DNA of 64,000 bases from Bog-473 sp963706555 (GTDB lineage: Bacteria; Actinomycetota; Acidimicrobiia; Acidimicrobiales; RAAP-2), in contig OY970164.1 in assembly GCA_963706555.1 (NCBI GenBank), positions 1,302,001-1,366,000 on the forward strand, given 5' to 3'. Positions 32,419-40,661 of this stretch are shown here, piece by piece (position 1 is the first letter of the stretch; the number at the start of each line of letters is the position of its first letter). The translations under genes and the position numbers were made by a program. The notes beneath the pieces were generated by a model. It worked only from the letters and a program-made list of their open reading frames with translations. It did not search any database and was not told the origin of the DNA.

Positions 32419-33942
32419 ATGCTGGTGCTTGGGAGTGTGAGACGTTCGCAAGCACCAACCGCCGTTCCAGGGTTCCGGCCCCACAATCGCCTTCTCGTCA
32501 TGACCCTCTGCCTTTGCTGTCTGACGGCATTGGCCGTCGTCGTTTCCTCGAGATCCGCAATAGCCTCCCCCAGCCACCTGTCGCGAGCAGCGTTGTTCCG
32601 CATGGCGCCTCGCCCCGGTTCTGGCCCGGTCGTGACATCCGTTTCCCGTTCAGTTGTCTCGGCTGGGGGCGGTGACACCGTCACGATTGCAGGCAGCGGA
32701 TTTCGTACGACCAGCGCCGTGCTCTTCGGTACGAACGAGTCATCGGACGTGTCGGTGATTTCCTCCACGCTTATCAGAGCCACGGCCCCCACCAATGACG
32801 GCACCGTCGCGGTGCGGGTTGTCGGCCCCTCGGGTACCTCTGTGACCACTCAGGCGAGCATTCTCACCTACGCTCCAACCGGCCAGCCCCTTGTCACCGC
32901 GTCGGGCCGAATCCTCGACGTCGCCGGAGTCCCGACCAAATTCACGGGGGTCAATGCCTATGAGCTTGCGACTGCGTGGGGGACCAATGCCGGGTGTGGG
33001 GGCATGGAGACTCCTGCACAGATCGCAGCGTTCTTTGCCTCCCTGAAACCCGGGTCCATGGTTCGCTTCTGGGCCTTCCAGGGGGACCTCGCCACTGACG
33101 TCACCACCCATCAGATCGACTGGGCGCCGATCGACGAGGTCTTCTATCTGGCCGCCGCAGCCCATGTCTATCTTTTGCCGGCGATAACGGATCAGGGTGG
33201 GACCTGTGACGGTGACCATTGGCAAGACCCATCGTGGTACGCAGGCGGCTACAGGGATGTGTTCAATGCCCCGACGAACTCCGATGGGAGGGGCCTTACG
33301 CCTCTGTCGTACTGGACCTACCTGCAGGAGTTGGTGAATCGCTACAAGAATTCGCCGGCCCTCGGGATGTGGGAGCCAATCTCTGAGCCCGAGGCCTCGA
33401 CCTGTCCTGCCGCCGACCAGCCCACAAACTGCTCCGGCCACCAGGCCTGCCCGAACGAGTCGGTTGCCGGGGCCGCCCTGACCTCGTTTTTCACCAACGT
33501 AGGGGGCGAGATTCATTCCCTCGATCCGCACCACTTGGTCGAAGCAGGTTTTCTCGGCGGTGGCCAGTGCGGGACGGCCGGCGCGGACTTTCAACGCGTC
33601 GGAGCGAGCCCCGGCATCGACGTTCTGAGCGTCCACGATTACTACGGTCCAGCGCTCGTGGGCGGCGACCAGTGGAACGGCATGGCCGTTCGGTTCGTGC
33701 AGGCGGCAGCATTGCACAAGCCGATCATCACCGGAGAGGTAGGGTTCATCGCCGGCGACACCGCCGGTTGCGACACCTTCGCCCAGCGAGCGGATGTCAT
33801 GGCGGAGAAGCTCGACGCGCAGTTTGCCGCCGGCTCAAGTGGGTTCCTGGTCTGGGACTGGACGCTTGATCCTGCGGGGCCCTGTAGCTACAACACCGGG
33901 ACTGGAGACCCGTTAATGAAGGTTCTCTCGGAAGCTGGGTAG
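32419..33942 (+). CDS. Secreted glycoside hydrolase (GH5-like) with IPT/TIG domain
   Basis: 507 residues. A signal peptide lies within residues about 23-50 (LLVMTLCLCCLTALAVVV...AIAS). An IPT/TIG immunoglobulin-like domain follows (PVVTSVSRSVVSAGGGDTVTIAGSGF ... ILTYAP). The TIM-barrel catalytic domain has VPTKFTGVNAYELAT, MWEPISEPE (acid/base Glu in an EPE motif, with Ser in place of the usual Asn) and PIITGEVGF (candidate nucleophile Glu). This matches clan GH-A cellulase/mannanase-type enzymes. AGGAAAGG precedes ATG 32419. c-di-GMP control links it to biofilm polysaccharide turnover. Confidence 0.85.
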   Translation: MLVLGSVRRSQAPTAVPGFRPHNRLLVMTLCLCCLTALAVVVSSRSAIASPSHLSRAALFRMAPRPGSGPVVTSVSRSVVSAGGGDTVTIAGSGFRTTSAVLFGTNESSDVSVISSTLIRATAPTNDGTVAVRVVGPSGTSVTTQASILTYAPTGQPLVTASGRILDVAGVPTKFTGVNAYELATAWGTNAGCGGMETPAQIAAFFASLKPGSMVRFWAFQGDLATDVTTHQIDWAPIDEVFYLAAAAHVYLLPAITDQGGTCDGDHWQDPSWYAGGYRDVFNAPTNSDGRGLTPLSYWTYLQELVNRYKNSPALGMWEPISEPEASTCPAADQPTNCSGHQACPNESVAGAALTSFFTNVGGEIHSLDPHHLVEAGFLGGGQCGTAGADFQRVGASPGIDVLSVHDYYGPALVGGDQWNGMAVRFVQAAALHKPIITGEVGFIAGDTAGCDTFAQRADVMAEKLDAQFAAGSSGFLVWDWTLDPAGPCSYNTGTGDPLMKVLSEAG

Positions 33943-34126
33943 CGTCAGGGCTCGACGAGGCGTTTCGGGAAAGGTCCCCCGAGTCTACTTTCGACGGGCC
34001 GACCGGATGGGTTCGTGGTCACCCTGCAACGTCCTTGCGAAATCCTCGCGACCATCAGGTTATTTCTACGCGCCAACAGGGCTTTTGGCTTGTAGACCAC
34101 CGGGGCAATTGTGAGACTTACAACCG

Positions 34127-35386
34127 ATGAGCCAGACCCTTCCCCGCCTCGACGACGTCATTTCGGCGACGGCGTTGGTGGAGGCTCATTCGTCGGAGAC
34201 CCTCGAGCAGGAACCGCCAATGCGCCGCCGATCGGATCGGCGCACGAGGAGGCTGGACGTCGATATCGTCATTCCCGTCTACAACGAGGAAAAGGACCTG
34301 GAGCCCAGCGTGCGTCGGCTGCGCAAGTATCTCGACGAGTCCTTTCCCTTTGCCGCCCAGATCGTCATCGCGGACAATGGAAGCACTGACCGAACCCCAG
34401 AGATCGCTTCGACGCTCAGCCGCACTCTCGAGGGAGTCCGGCTCTGCGCGCTCGACCAGAAGGGAAAAGGACTGGCGGTTCGGACGGCATGGTCCCAGAG
34501 CAGCGCCGAGGTTGTCGCGTACATGGACGTCGATCTCTCCACCGGTCTCGAGGCGCTTTTGCCCCTCGTCGCGCCGCTCCTCTCAGGACACAGCGACCTG
34601 TCTATCGGGACGCGGCTGGCAAAGGGTTCCGAAGTTATCCGAGGTCCGAAGAGGGAACTGATCTCTCGTTGCTACAACCTCATGATCAGGACTCTGGTGC
34701 ACAACCATTTCTCCGACGCCTGTTGCGGGTTCAAGGCTATGCGCCAGGAGACGGCACAGGTGCTGCTTCCCCTCGTTGCCGACAATCAACTGTTCTTCGA
34801 CACGGAGCTTCTCCTCCTGGCCGAGCGAAACGGCCTCCGCATCCATGAGGTCCCGGTGGATTGGGTCGACACCGAATCCGGGGTCTCTCTTTCGAATGCC
34901 GCCATCGTTGATCTCAAGGGGCTCGGTCGGATCCTCCGAGAGTTTGGTCGGGGGGGTGGCTACGTCCCCAATCCCGATCAGTTTCGGAGACCGGTCAATT
35001 CCTCCCAGCTGGCACGATTTGCCAGGGTCGGGCTCTTCACGACCCTCAGCTACTTCGCCTTGTTCTTCCTCCTCACGCCCGTCATGGGGGTCTATGCGGC
35101 GAACGTTGTTGTTCTCGCTATCTGCACGGCGACGAGCATCGCTGCACACGGGAGGTTCACCTTTGTCACGCACGGCCCGGTACGACTCAACGTCGCATTA
35201 CTCGGGTGGATCATTTTTTTCGTGACGAATGTTCTGCTGACGACCCTTGCACTCGTCGTTGCCTCGTGGGTGGCCCCAGGTGCTCTGTTCGGGCGCGTCA
35301 TCGCCGTCCTGATCGGAACCGGAATCGCGGCGCTCGCCAGGTTCCTCCTGTTGCAAACGTGGATCTTTCGCCGGCACGAGGGGTGA
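34127..35386 (+). CDS. Family 2 glycosyltransferase fused to a GtrA-like membrane domain
   Basis: 419 residues. The GT-A domain has VDIVIPVYNEEKDLEPSV, IADNGSTDRTPEIA, KGKGLAVRTAW and YMDVDLSTGLEAL (DxD), then SDACCGFKAMR and HEVPVDWVDTESG. This is typical of dolichyl-phosphate-sugar (DPM/DPG-like) synthases. From about residue 290 four membrane helices form a GtrA domain (ARFARVGLFTTLSYFALFFLL ... AARFLLLQTWIF pattern). The product would place a sugar on a polyprenyl phosphate and flip it for envelope glycosylation. It overlaps the next gene as GTGA. Confidence 0.9.
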   Translation: MSQTLPRLDDVISATALVEAHSSETLEQEPPMRRRSDRRTRRLDVDIVIPVYNEEKDLEPSVRRLRKYLDESFPFAAQIVIADNGSTDRTPEIASTLSRTLEGVRLCALDQKGKGLAVRTAWSQSSAEVVAYMDVDLSTGLEALLPLVAPLLSGHSDLSIGTRLAKGSEVIRGPKRELISRCYNLMIRTLVHNHFSDACCGFKAMRQETAQVLLPLVADNQLFFDTELLLLAERNGLRIHEVPVDWVDTESGVSLSNAAIVDLKGLGRILREFGRGGGYVPNPDQFRRPVNSSQLARFARVGLFTTLSYFALFFLLTPVMGVYAANVVVLAICTATSIAAHGRFTFVTHGPVRLNVALLGWIIFFVTNVLLTTLALVVASWVAPGALFGRVIAVLIGTGIAALARFLLLQTWIFRRHEG

Positions 35387-36111
35387 ATCCTGACGAATAC
35401 ACCCAGTTAGCCGAACACGAACGAACATATTGGTGGTATGTCGGCAGGTTGTCGATCATCGAGACCTACCTTCGCGAATTCGCGAGCGACAAGGGCCCGC
35501 TGCGGATACTCAACGTTGGATGCGGAACAGGAGGGACCGTCGCCCTCCTGGAGCGCTATGGCCGAGTGTGCAACATCGACGTCTCTGAGGACGCCATCGC
35601 CATTATGAAGAGGGCTGGGTACGAGGCCTCCCAGGTCGATGGCGTCGAACTCCCATATCCAGACGGATCATACGATCTCGTGGTCGCATGTGACGTTCTT
35701 GAGCACATTGACGACGATGTCGCAGCGCTTCGAGAGTGGCGACGGGTTCTGGGCGATGAAGGAGGGGTTCTGCTCACCGTGCCTGCCTACCAATGGTTAT
35801 GGAGTGGGCACGACGTGAACCTTCATCATGTGAGGCGCCACACCGCAGGAAGCATCCGCCGCTTGGCGAAGATGGCGCAATTCGAACTGCTGCGGGACAC
35901 TTATGCCTTCCTGTGCTCCCTGCCTATTTTGATGAGCGTCCGGCTCCTTCACAGAATCCGACGATCTACCAGCGGTTCCCACGTCGAGGTCCCGGCGCTC
36001 GTGAACTCCATGTTCATCGGTCTCTTGCGAATCGAAGCGCTCCTCCTCCGGTACGTCAGATTTCCGGCGGGTTCCTCGGTTGTGGCTTTGCTTGAGAAAG
36101 GCCCGCGTTAA
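35383..36111 (+). CDS. Class I SAM-dependent methyltransferase
   Basis: 242 residues from GTG 35383, which overlaps the upstream stop. YTQLAEHERTYWWYVGRLSII precedes motif I (LRILNVGCGTGGTVALL). CNIDVSEDAI, YDLVVACDVLEHIDDD and EGGVLLTVPAYQWLW follow; the WSGHD...HHVRRHT segment is typical of methyltransferases in polysaccharide clusters. It may methylate a lipid-linked sugar or glycan. The substrate is not deducible. Confidence 0.88.
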   Translation: MNPDEYTQLAEHERTYWWYVGRLSIIETYLREFASDKGPLRILNVGCGTGGTVALLERYGRVCNIDVSEDAIAIMKRAGYEASQVDGVELPYPDGSYDLVVACDVLEHIDDDVAALREWRRVLGDEGGVLLTVPAYQWLWSGHDVNLHHVRRHTAGSIRRLAKMAQFELLRDTYAFLCSLPILMSVRLLHRIRRSTSGSHVEVPALVNSMFIGLLRIEALLLRYVRFPAGSSVVALLEKGPR

Positions 36112-36195
36112 CGAGAAAGACCACGTAAGGTCTTTCGGAAATGATTCCAGTGGAGAAGGGAGTCTTCCAGACCGGCATACGGATCGCGCGGTCAT

Positions 36196-38076
36196 TCAAT
36201 GGGGGTGCCGAGTTACCTTGAAGAGTTGGAGTTCTGGGCATGTTCCTCGCCCCGGAATCTTGCGGACTGATTTTGCAAATCCTCCTCCGTTCTTCCAGAG
36301 TGTGGGATACGTGATGTTAGGTGCGTTGACCGGAACCTGAGATGGATTCGGTACCAGTATGTAGTGGACATGGAAGGTCAAGGGATCCGACAACGTCCGT
36401 TGAAAATCCCGATCGTTGGGGATGACGAACAACTTTGGCTGGCTACTGGTTGTAATTATCTCGGGCACACACCTCGTCGAGTTGTCGACGATAATGTCCC
36501 CGTTGGGGAGATCGAGACTCGCGAAGTACGCACTGAGACGCAGAATTGTGGGGAATCTCCTTTCGAATACACGATCGCCAACGCTCGGGTGGGATTCGAA
36601 GATAAAACCCAGCTGCTGCGATTCTTCTGAGCCTATGTTCGGATTGAACATTGCGCCTGCGGTCGTGACGAAGCTTGGGAGCGTAAAGACGAGGACGAGC
36701 AGAACGGCGAGCGTGTTTCGCAGCACCGGGCCTCTTGCTGACCACCGCCTCTCTGCGGCGCTGCGTGAAGTACTGACGGTGTTTGAGGGAGATAGTGAAG
36801 CAGCGATGCTGCCCATGAGGAGCAGTTCTATGGGGATCGTCACGATGAAATAGCGGTAGAAAGGCTCAATATCATTGTGGAGTAGAGCGAGAGCATCAAA
36901 GGCGAGCGCACCTCCGAGAACTGCTAAAGGAGCGAAGATTCGATTATCACGACGACGGACAGCAACAATGACAGCGGCAACAAGGACGACTGGAAGCAGC
37001 GGCCAAAGAGTAACGATTGCATGAATCAGATAGTTTGCCCGGCCGCTCAGAGCGAAATGAGAAAGGGTCTTTTCCTGTGCTGAGTTGCCGTAAATCGACG
37101 AGAGTTGTCCAAACAGGCTCCCCGTGATGACGAAGCTGGCGATGGCCCATCCCGCGGCGGCGACGAGCCCGGGCACGGCAAATATCGCCGCATCGGCCAA
37201 TGCGGTCGCTCTCCGACCGGATTTCTTCCCGTTGGTGCGCGCGTAGCTGACAAGCGCGACAGCAAGGGCCCCCATGCCGATCGCTCCGAGAGCTTCATTC
37301 CGTGTGAGATATGCGAACCCCAATGAGATAGCAGCATAGGCAAGTGATCGCAGATCTCTGGTATTTATCCAGCGAAGGAGGTATCGAGTTGCGGCGATCA
37401 GAGTGAAGAGGTAAAGGCCTTCGCTCATCCCATTCCCGCCATAGAAGAGAATCATTGGGTTCAGGACGAACAGGGCAGTGAGCACGAACCTCGGTATTCG
37501 GCTCAGTCCCCATTCGCGCAATGCCGCGAGAAGTTGATAACTCGCTCCCGCCATTGCCGTGGCGCTCGTGAGAGTCCCTGCCATGTCCCTGTGAGACAGA
37601 GAAGGCCACAAGTGATTTCCGAGAAGGAACACCATGTCACTCAATGACGTGAGCGGCTCCCAAACGAATCCGATAGCAGCCAGGTGTGGATTGCGCGAAT
37701 AGAGGATGTAGAAACCGTTTGCCATTCGCGAGAAGGCGTCTCCAGAGAACGTCTCATATTTGAAATCGAGCACAGCGCCAAACGCGACGTAGATGACAAG
37801 TGCAATGACAAAGACAGCGCCACCTTCGCTCACCAATCGCAGGAAGAACGACCGTTTCGGTTTCCCGGCACCGTGAGTCGGGTTACTGGTCCCCAGTGGT
37901 GGATCAGAAGAACCTGAATTATGACCGGAGCCAAAGGTTTCGGGAGTCCGAATGAGTGTTGCGGACGCTACCTGGCTTTCCATGGTCAGCTCAGGAACCG
38001 GCTTTAGAAATCCGGAGTCCCGGGAACTCGATATGGAGTGACCGGTCGTCGTTCGCTCTCCGAGTGGTGAGCTCAT
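36196..38076 (-). CDS. GT39/ArnT-like polytopic membrane glycosyltransferase
   Basis: 626 residues with about 10-12 membrane helices. After a 75-residue cytoplasmic N-terminus, the first external loop has FSGDAFSRMANGFYILYSRNPH, with an acidic residue where GT-C enzymes bind the polyprenyl-phosphate sugar. GGNGMSEGLYLFTLIAATRYLLRW and YLTRNEALG are typical of this superfamily. A soluble external domain follows the last helix (about residues 490-626). It probably transfers a sugar from a lipid donor, such as one made by the upstream GT2-GtrA protein, to a surface acceptor. It shares a leftward operon with 38086-38652. Confidence 0.75.
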   Translation of the reverse strand: MSSPLGERTTTGHSISSSRDSGFLKPVPELTMESQVASATLIRTPETFGSGHNSGSSDPPLGTSNPTHGAGKPKRSFFLRLVSEGGAVFVIALVIYVAFGAVLDFKYETFSGDAFSRMANGFYILYSRNPHLAAIGFVWEPLTSLSDMVFLLGNHLWPSLSHRDMAGTLTSATAMAGASYQLLAALREWGLSRIPRFVLTALFVLNPMILFYGGNGMSEGLYLFTLIAATRYLLRWINTRDLRSLAYAAISLGFAYLTRNEALGAIGMGALAVALVSYARTNGKKSGRRATALADAAIFAVPGLVAAAGWAIASFVITGSLFGQLSSIYGNSAQEKTLSHFALSGRANYLIHAIVTLWPLLPVVLVAAVIVAVRRRDNRIFAPLAVLGGALAFDALALLHNDIEPFYRYFIVTIPIELLLMGSIAASLSPSNTVSTSRSAAERRWSARGPVLRNTLAVLLVLVFTLPSFVTTAGAMFNPNIGSEESQQLGFIFESHPSVGDRVFERRFPTILRLSAYFASLDLPNGDIIVDNSTRCVPEIITTSSQPKLFVIPNDRDFQRTLSDPLTFHVHYILVPNPSQVPVNAPNITYPTLWKNGGGFAKSVRKIPGRGTCPELQLFKVTRHPH

Positions 38077-38085
38077 CGAGCGGCG

Positions 38086-38652
38086 TTAGACGCCATTGTG
38101 GCCGTGCGGCGGACCAGAGAACGAGCTCATCGGAGCAGCCGACTCTCCGATGGATGCAGTTCTGCGATCAACCAGTGGGGTCAACATTGTGTTCAATGCG
38201 TTGATTTGCTTGATCAACTCACCGTTGACACTTGCAAAGGCGCCGATGACGGTCTTCAGCTCTTGTGCCGTTTCTCCTGGAAGGTTCGAACCTCGTTGTT
38301 GCGCCTGCCGACGTATCTCATGAGCCTCTTCGGTGGCTTCCTGAACAATCTCGGCTGCCTTTGCTTCCGCTTCGAGCACGATCTCCTGAACTTGAACCTC
38401 GAGTCTTGCCAGTGAGGCCTCCGAAAATCGCTGTGCCTCGACGAACAAGCGACCGATTTCGATCTCAGTGGTCTGCATAGCCGCGACCTGGCTCAGTTGG
38501 TCGTTCGCACGGGAAAGGCGACCCTGCAACTCTTCGATAGCGCTTGCGATGTGTTGGATCTCGTCCCCAGGAGATCCCGGGCGTGTACCCTGATCCATCC
38601 GCAGGCCATTGGTCGTCGGGTCGGCGAACGCTCCATACGGGCTGCTCTCCAT
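38086..38652 (-). CDS. Coiled-coil protein (DivIVA-like character)
   Basis: 188 residues, almost entirely a predicted coiled coil between residues 28 and 160 (DEIQHIASAIEELQGRLSRANDQL; LARLEVQVQEIVLEAEAKAAEIVQEATEEAHEIRRQAQQRG). The Ala/Glu heptads resemble DivIVA/ATP-synthase-b-type stalks, but the DivIVA N-terminal membrane-binding motif is absent. No membrane segment. It ends 9 nt before the GT39-like gene, so it may organise that enzyme. Inference only. Confidence 0.65.
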   Translation of the reverse strand: MESSPYGAFADPTTNGLRMDQGTRPGSPGDEIQHIASAIEELQGRLSRANDQLSQVAAMQTTEIEIGRLFVEAQRFSEASLARLEVQVQEIVLEAEAKAAEIVQEATEEAHEIRRQAQQRGSNLPGETAQELKTVIGAFASVNGELIKQINALNTMLTPLVDRRTASIGESAAPMSSFSGPPHGHNGV

Positions 38653-38762
38653 ATTCCTAGATTGATATCACCGACCGGATCATTGAGGCCAGCCAGGACA
38701 GAAAGGTTTGCCTCCCGTTCACCTTCTGTTAAGGAGGGATGGAAGGCACCGTCTGCGCACTC

Positions 38763-39305
38763 CTATTTGTGCCTTGGGTCTGTCCCGACGTAGAAGGCAT
38801 TCGACCAGACGTGTGGTCTTGCGAAGTTGTTCTGATCCTGGCCGACGTAGAGGACGCAAGCGTGAGTCGCGTTGCAGACAGGAACGCTGTCGGACCCCTC
38901 CATTTTTAGGGGGAGCTTGTAGATCAAGTAGCCGCTCTTATCGACGGTACCCTTAGACCCAACGTCCAAAGTGCGGCCCGTGTTTATCGTGAGGCCGTCA
39001 CAAGTCGAGTCGTTGGCTGGCAGGTGGCTCGCCTTGGCGCCGGGATCACTACACATGAGAATGTCCGCCCGAAGCCCGTCCTGTAGCACTGAGTTTTTAG
39101 GAACCTTAACCTCGACAGACTCGCCTGGAGTCAGGTGTGGAACGGCGCTAGTCGTGGTCCGAGACCCGTGCGCCCAGATCTGAGCGATCTGCGGGGACGC
39201 CGCTCCCGCCTGACCTGGAGTCGTAATGATCACGGTGGTGACGAGGGCGAAGGCGCTCGTGGTGAGATCGAAAATGGCACCCGGAAGCCTCGTGGTGGTC
39301 CTCAT
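38763..39305 (-). CDS. Secreted four-cysteine family protein, paralog A
   Basis: 180 residues from ATG 39305. A signal peptide (residues about 10-35, ending GQAGAAS) is followed by one domain shared with proteins at 39917, 42530 and 49352. Common landmarks are VEVKVPKNSVLQDGL, ILMCSDPGAK, CDGLTINTGRTLDVGS.GTVDKSGY, IYKLPL, PVCNATHACVLYVGQDQNNFARPHVWS.AF. Four cysteines fit two disulfides. No anchor, so it should be released. The pattern faintly recalls neocarzinostatin-type beta sandwiches, but I do not recognise the family. Divergent from the Pst-like cluster. Confidence 0.7.
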   Translation of the reverse strand: MRTTTRLPGAIFDLTTSAFALVTTVIITTPGQAGAASPQIAQIWAHGSRTTTSAVPHLTPGESVEVKVPKNSVLQDGLRADILMCSDPGAKASHLPANDSTCDGLTINTGRTLDVGSKGTVDKSGYLIYKLPLKMEGSDSVPVCNATHACVLYVGQDQNNFARPHVWSNAFYVGTDPRHK

Positions 39306-39916
39306 GTCATTTTTCGACCATCTGGCAGATCGAGGTCGAGACCGAAAAGGCTCGGGTATTCGGCGGAATCTCATCGCTCTCCTGGTCTCTCAGCACACAC
39401 GAATGTGCGAATCATCCGGTGCGCGAATCTCTCGGATTTCTCGCGAACCTCTGTGCGACAACGACGGCGAACCATACCTAGGGCGCGACACCTCCCCAGT
39501 GCCGCAAGGGCCCGCCTGATGCCCGGAAGACTCTAGAGGTCCTTAGTTAACGCATCGTGACGAGAGGGCGAATGTTTGATGGCCGAGAGTCATTGAACAT
39601 TGTGGCGCGGAAATCCTGAGCCGCACTCCCGAGATTTCTAAGAGCTCCCTAAAAGGTCCGTAAGAGGTTCGGAAGAAGTCCTTATCAGGGGCGCCCTCTA
39701 CCCCGCGGACTGTCGGTATCTGGCAACAGCGTGACGGTCATGCGAAGGGCCGTCCAACGCCACATGAATTCTGGCGCGAATGGCGCCTTCATCCTTGCTC
39801 TCTTCACAAGGACCCCACAAACTCAGAAACGGTCCCGGACGTGAGTGCGGGTTCAAGGTTCTCGAGCGGACAGACCTTGGATGGGCGGTCGCCCCCAATG
39901 AAAGGAGCACGGAAAC
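39306..39916. other. Long divergent regulatory region upstream of the Pst-like cluster
   Basis: 611 bp without a gene. The part nearest the plus-strand cluster holds five 11-bp direct repeats (39633-39687). An AAAGGAG ribosome binding site precedes the GTG at 39917. The remaining sequence is less GC-rich than average. I see no RNA family in it. Confidence 0.6.
39633..39687. promoter_or_regulatory. Five 11-bp direct repeats, candidate PhoP/PhoB-type box
   Basis: Consecutive 11-mers: GATTTCTAAGA, GCTCCCTAAAA, GGTCCGTAAGA, GGTTCGGAAGA, AGTCCTTATCA. The consensus is G-N-T-Y-C-N-T-A-A-R-A. Tandem 11-bp units are the established site geometry for PhoB/PhoP regulators, including actinobacterial PHO boxes with a GTTCA/GGTTC core. 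The position about 230 bp before a phosphate-transporter-like cluster fits. Confidence 0.65.
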
Positions 39917-40588
39917 GTGAAAACCACTATTCGACACCGAACCGCCAGGTTCAATGTCTTGGCGGGCTCGGTGGCAGTGGTCGCTGGTGCTGCCCTGATG
40001 TTGCCTTTGTCAGGTATGGCAGGTGCAGCGCCCCAAATCGGCATTCTTCTCTCGCCCGGCGATGGCACAGGTACCGCACTGCCCACTAGCCCCATCCCCA
40101 CCATTGTCGACCAGAGCACCGTTGAGGTTCAGGTACCTGCCAACAGCACTCTCGTAGACGGTGTGTCCGTCAAAATCCTCGAGTGTGGCGATGCGGATGG
40201 ATTGGCCGATGACCTGCCTACCAGTGCTGCTGGTTGCGATGGGCTGACAGTCAACACGGGAAAGAACGTAAACGAAGGAAGTGATGGGAGCGTCGACAAA
40301 ACCAACTACGTAGTTCACGCGCTGCCTCTGTCGTCTGAGAGCCCAACTTCTACGCCGGTGTGCACGGCCACCAGTGCATGTGTTCTCTATATCGGTGAGA
40401 ACCAGAACGACTTCTCACGACCCTTCGTGTTCTCCCAGCCGTTCTTCGTGAGCTCAACCGTCGGTACTCCAACCCCAGAGAGTCCCCTGACGATCGCTCT
40501 GCCCGCGGCAGGAATCATCATCCTTGGCGCAGGGACCGCCCTCACGATCCGCCGCCGCCGACGCTCGAACGCCGACGTCGCTGCATGA
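39917..40588 (+). CDS. Secreted four-cysteine family protein, paralog B, with C-terminal membrane tail
   Basis: 223 residues from GTG 39917 (AAAGGAG upstream). Signal peptide (FNVLAGSVAVVAGAALMLPL...GAAP). The shared domain has IGILLSPGDGTGTALPTSPIPT, VEVQVPANSTL, KILECGDADGLADDLP, GCDGLTVNTGKNVNEGSDGSVDKTNY and PVCTATSACVLYIGENQNDFSRPF. The C-terminus is PESPLTIALPAAG, a hydrophobic helix and RRRRR. That is a sorting-signal-like tail but lacks LAxTG; it resembles the PEFPLPAY tail of the purple acid phosphatase. It could be an exosortase-type substrate. First gene of the plus-strand cluster. Confidence 0.75.
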   Translation: MKTTIRHRTARFNVLAGSVAVVAGAALMLPLSGMAGAAPQIGILLSPGDGTGTALPTSPIPTIVDQSTVEVQVPANSTLVDGVSVKILECGDADGLADDLPTSAAGCDGLTVNTGKNVNEGSDGSVDKTNYVVHALPLSSESPTSTPVCTATSACVLYIGENQNDFSRPFVFSQPFFVSSTVGTPTPESPLTIALPAAGIIILGAGTALTIRRRRRSNADVAA

Positions 40589-40661
40589 ACTGACAGTTGA
40601 CTCATTGGCTGAATTCGCTGCATATCGCAGCCCAAAGACGAAAAAGGAGAATTACACCAAG

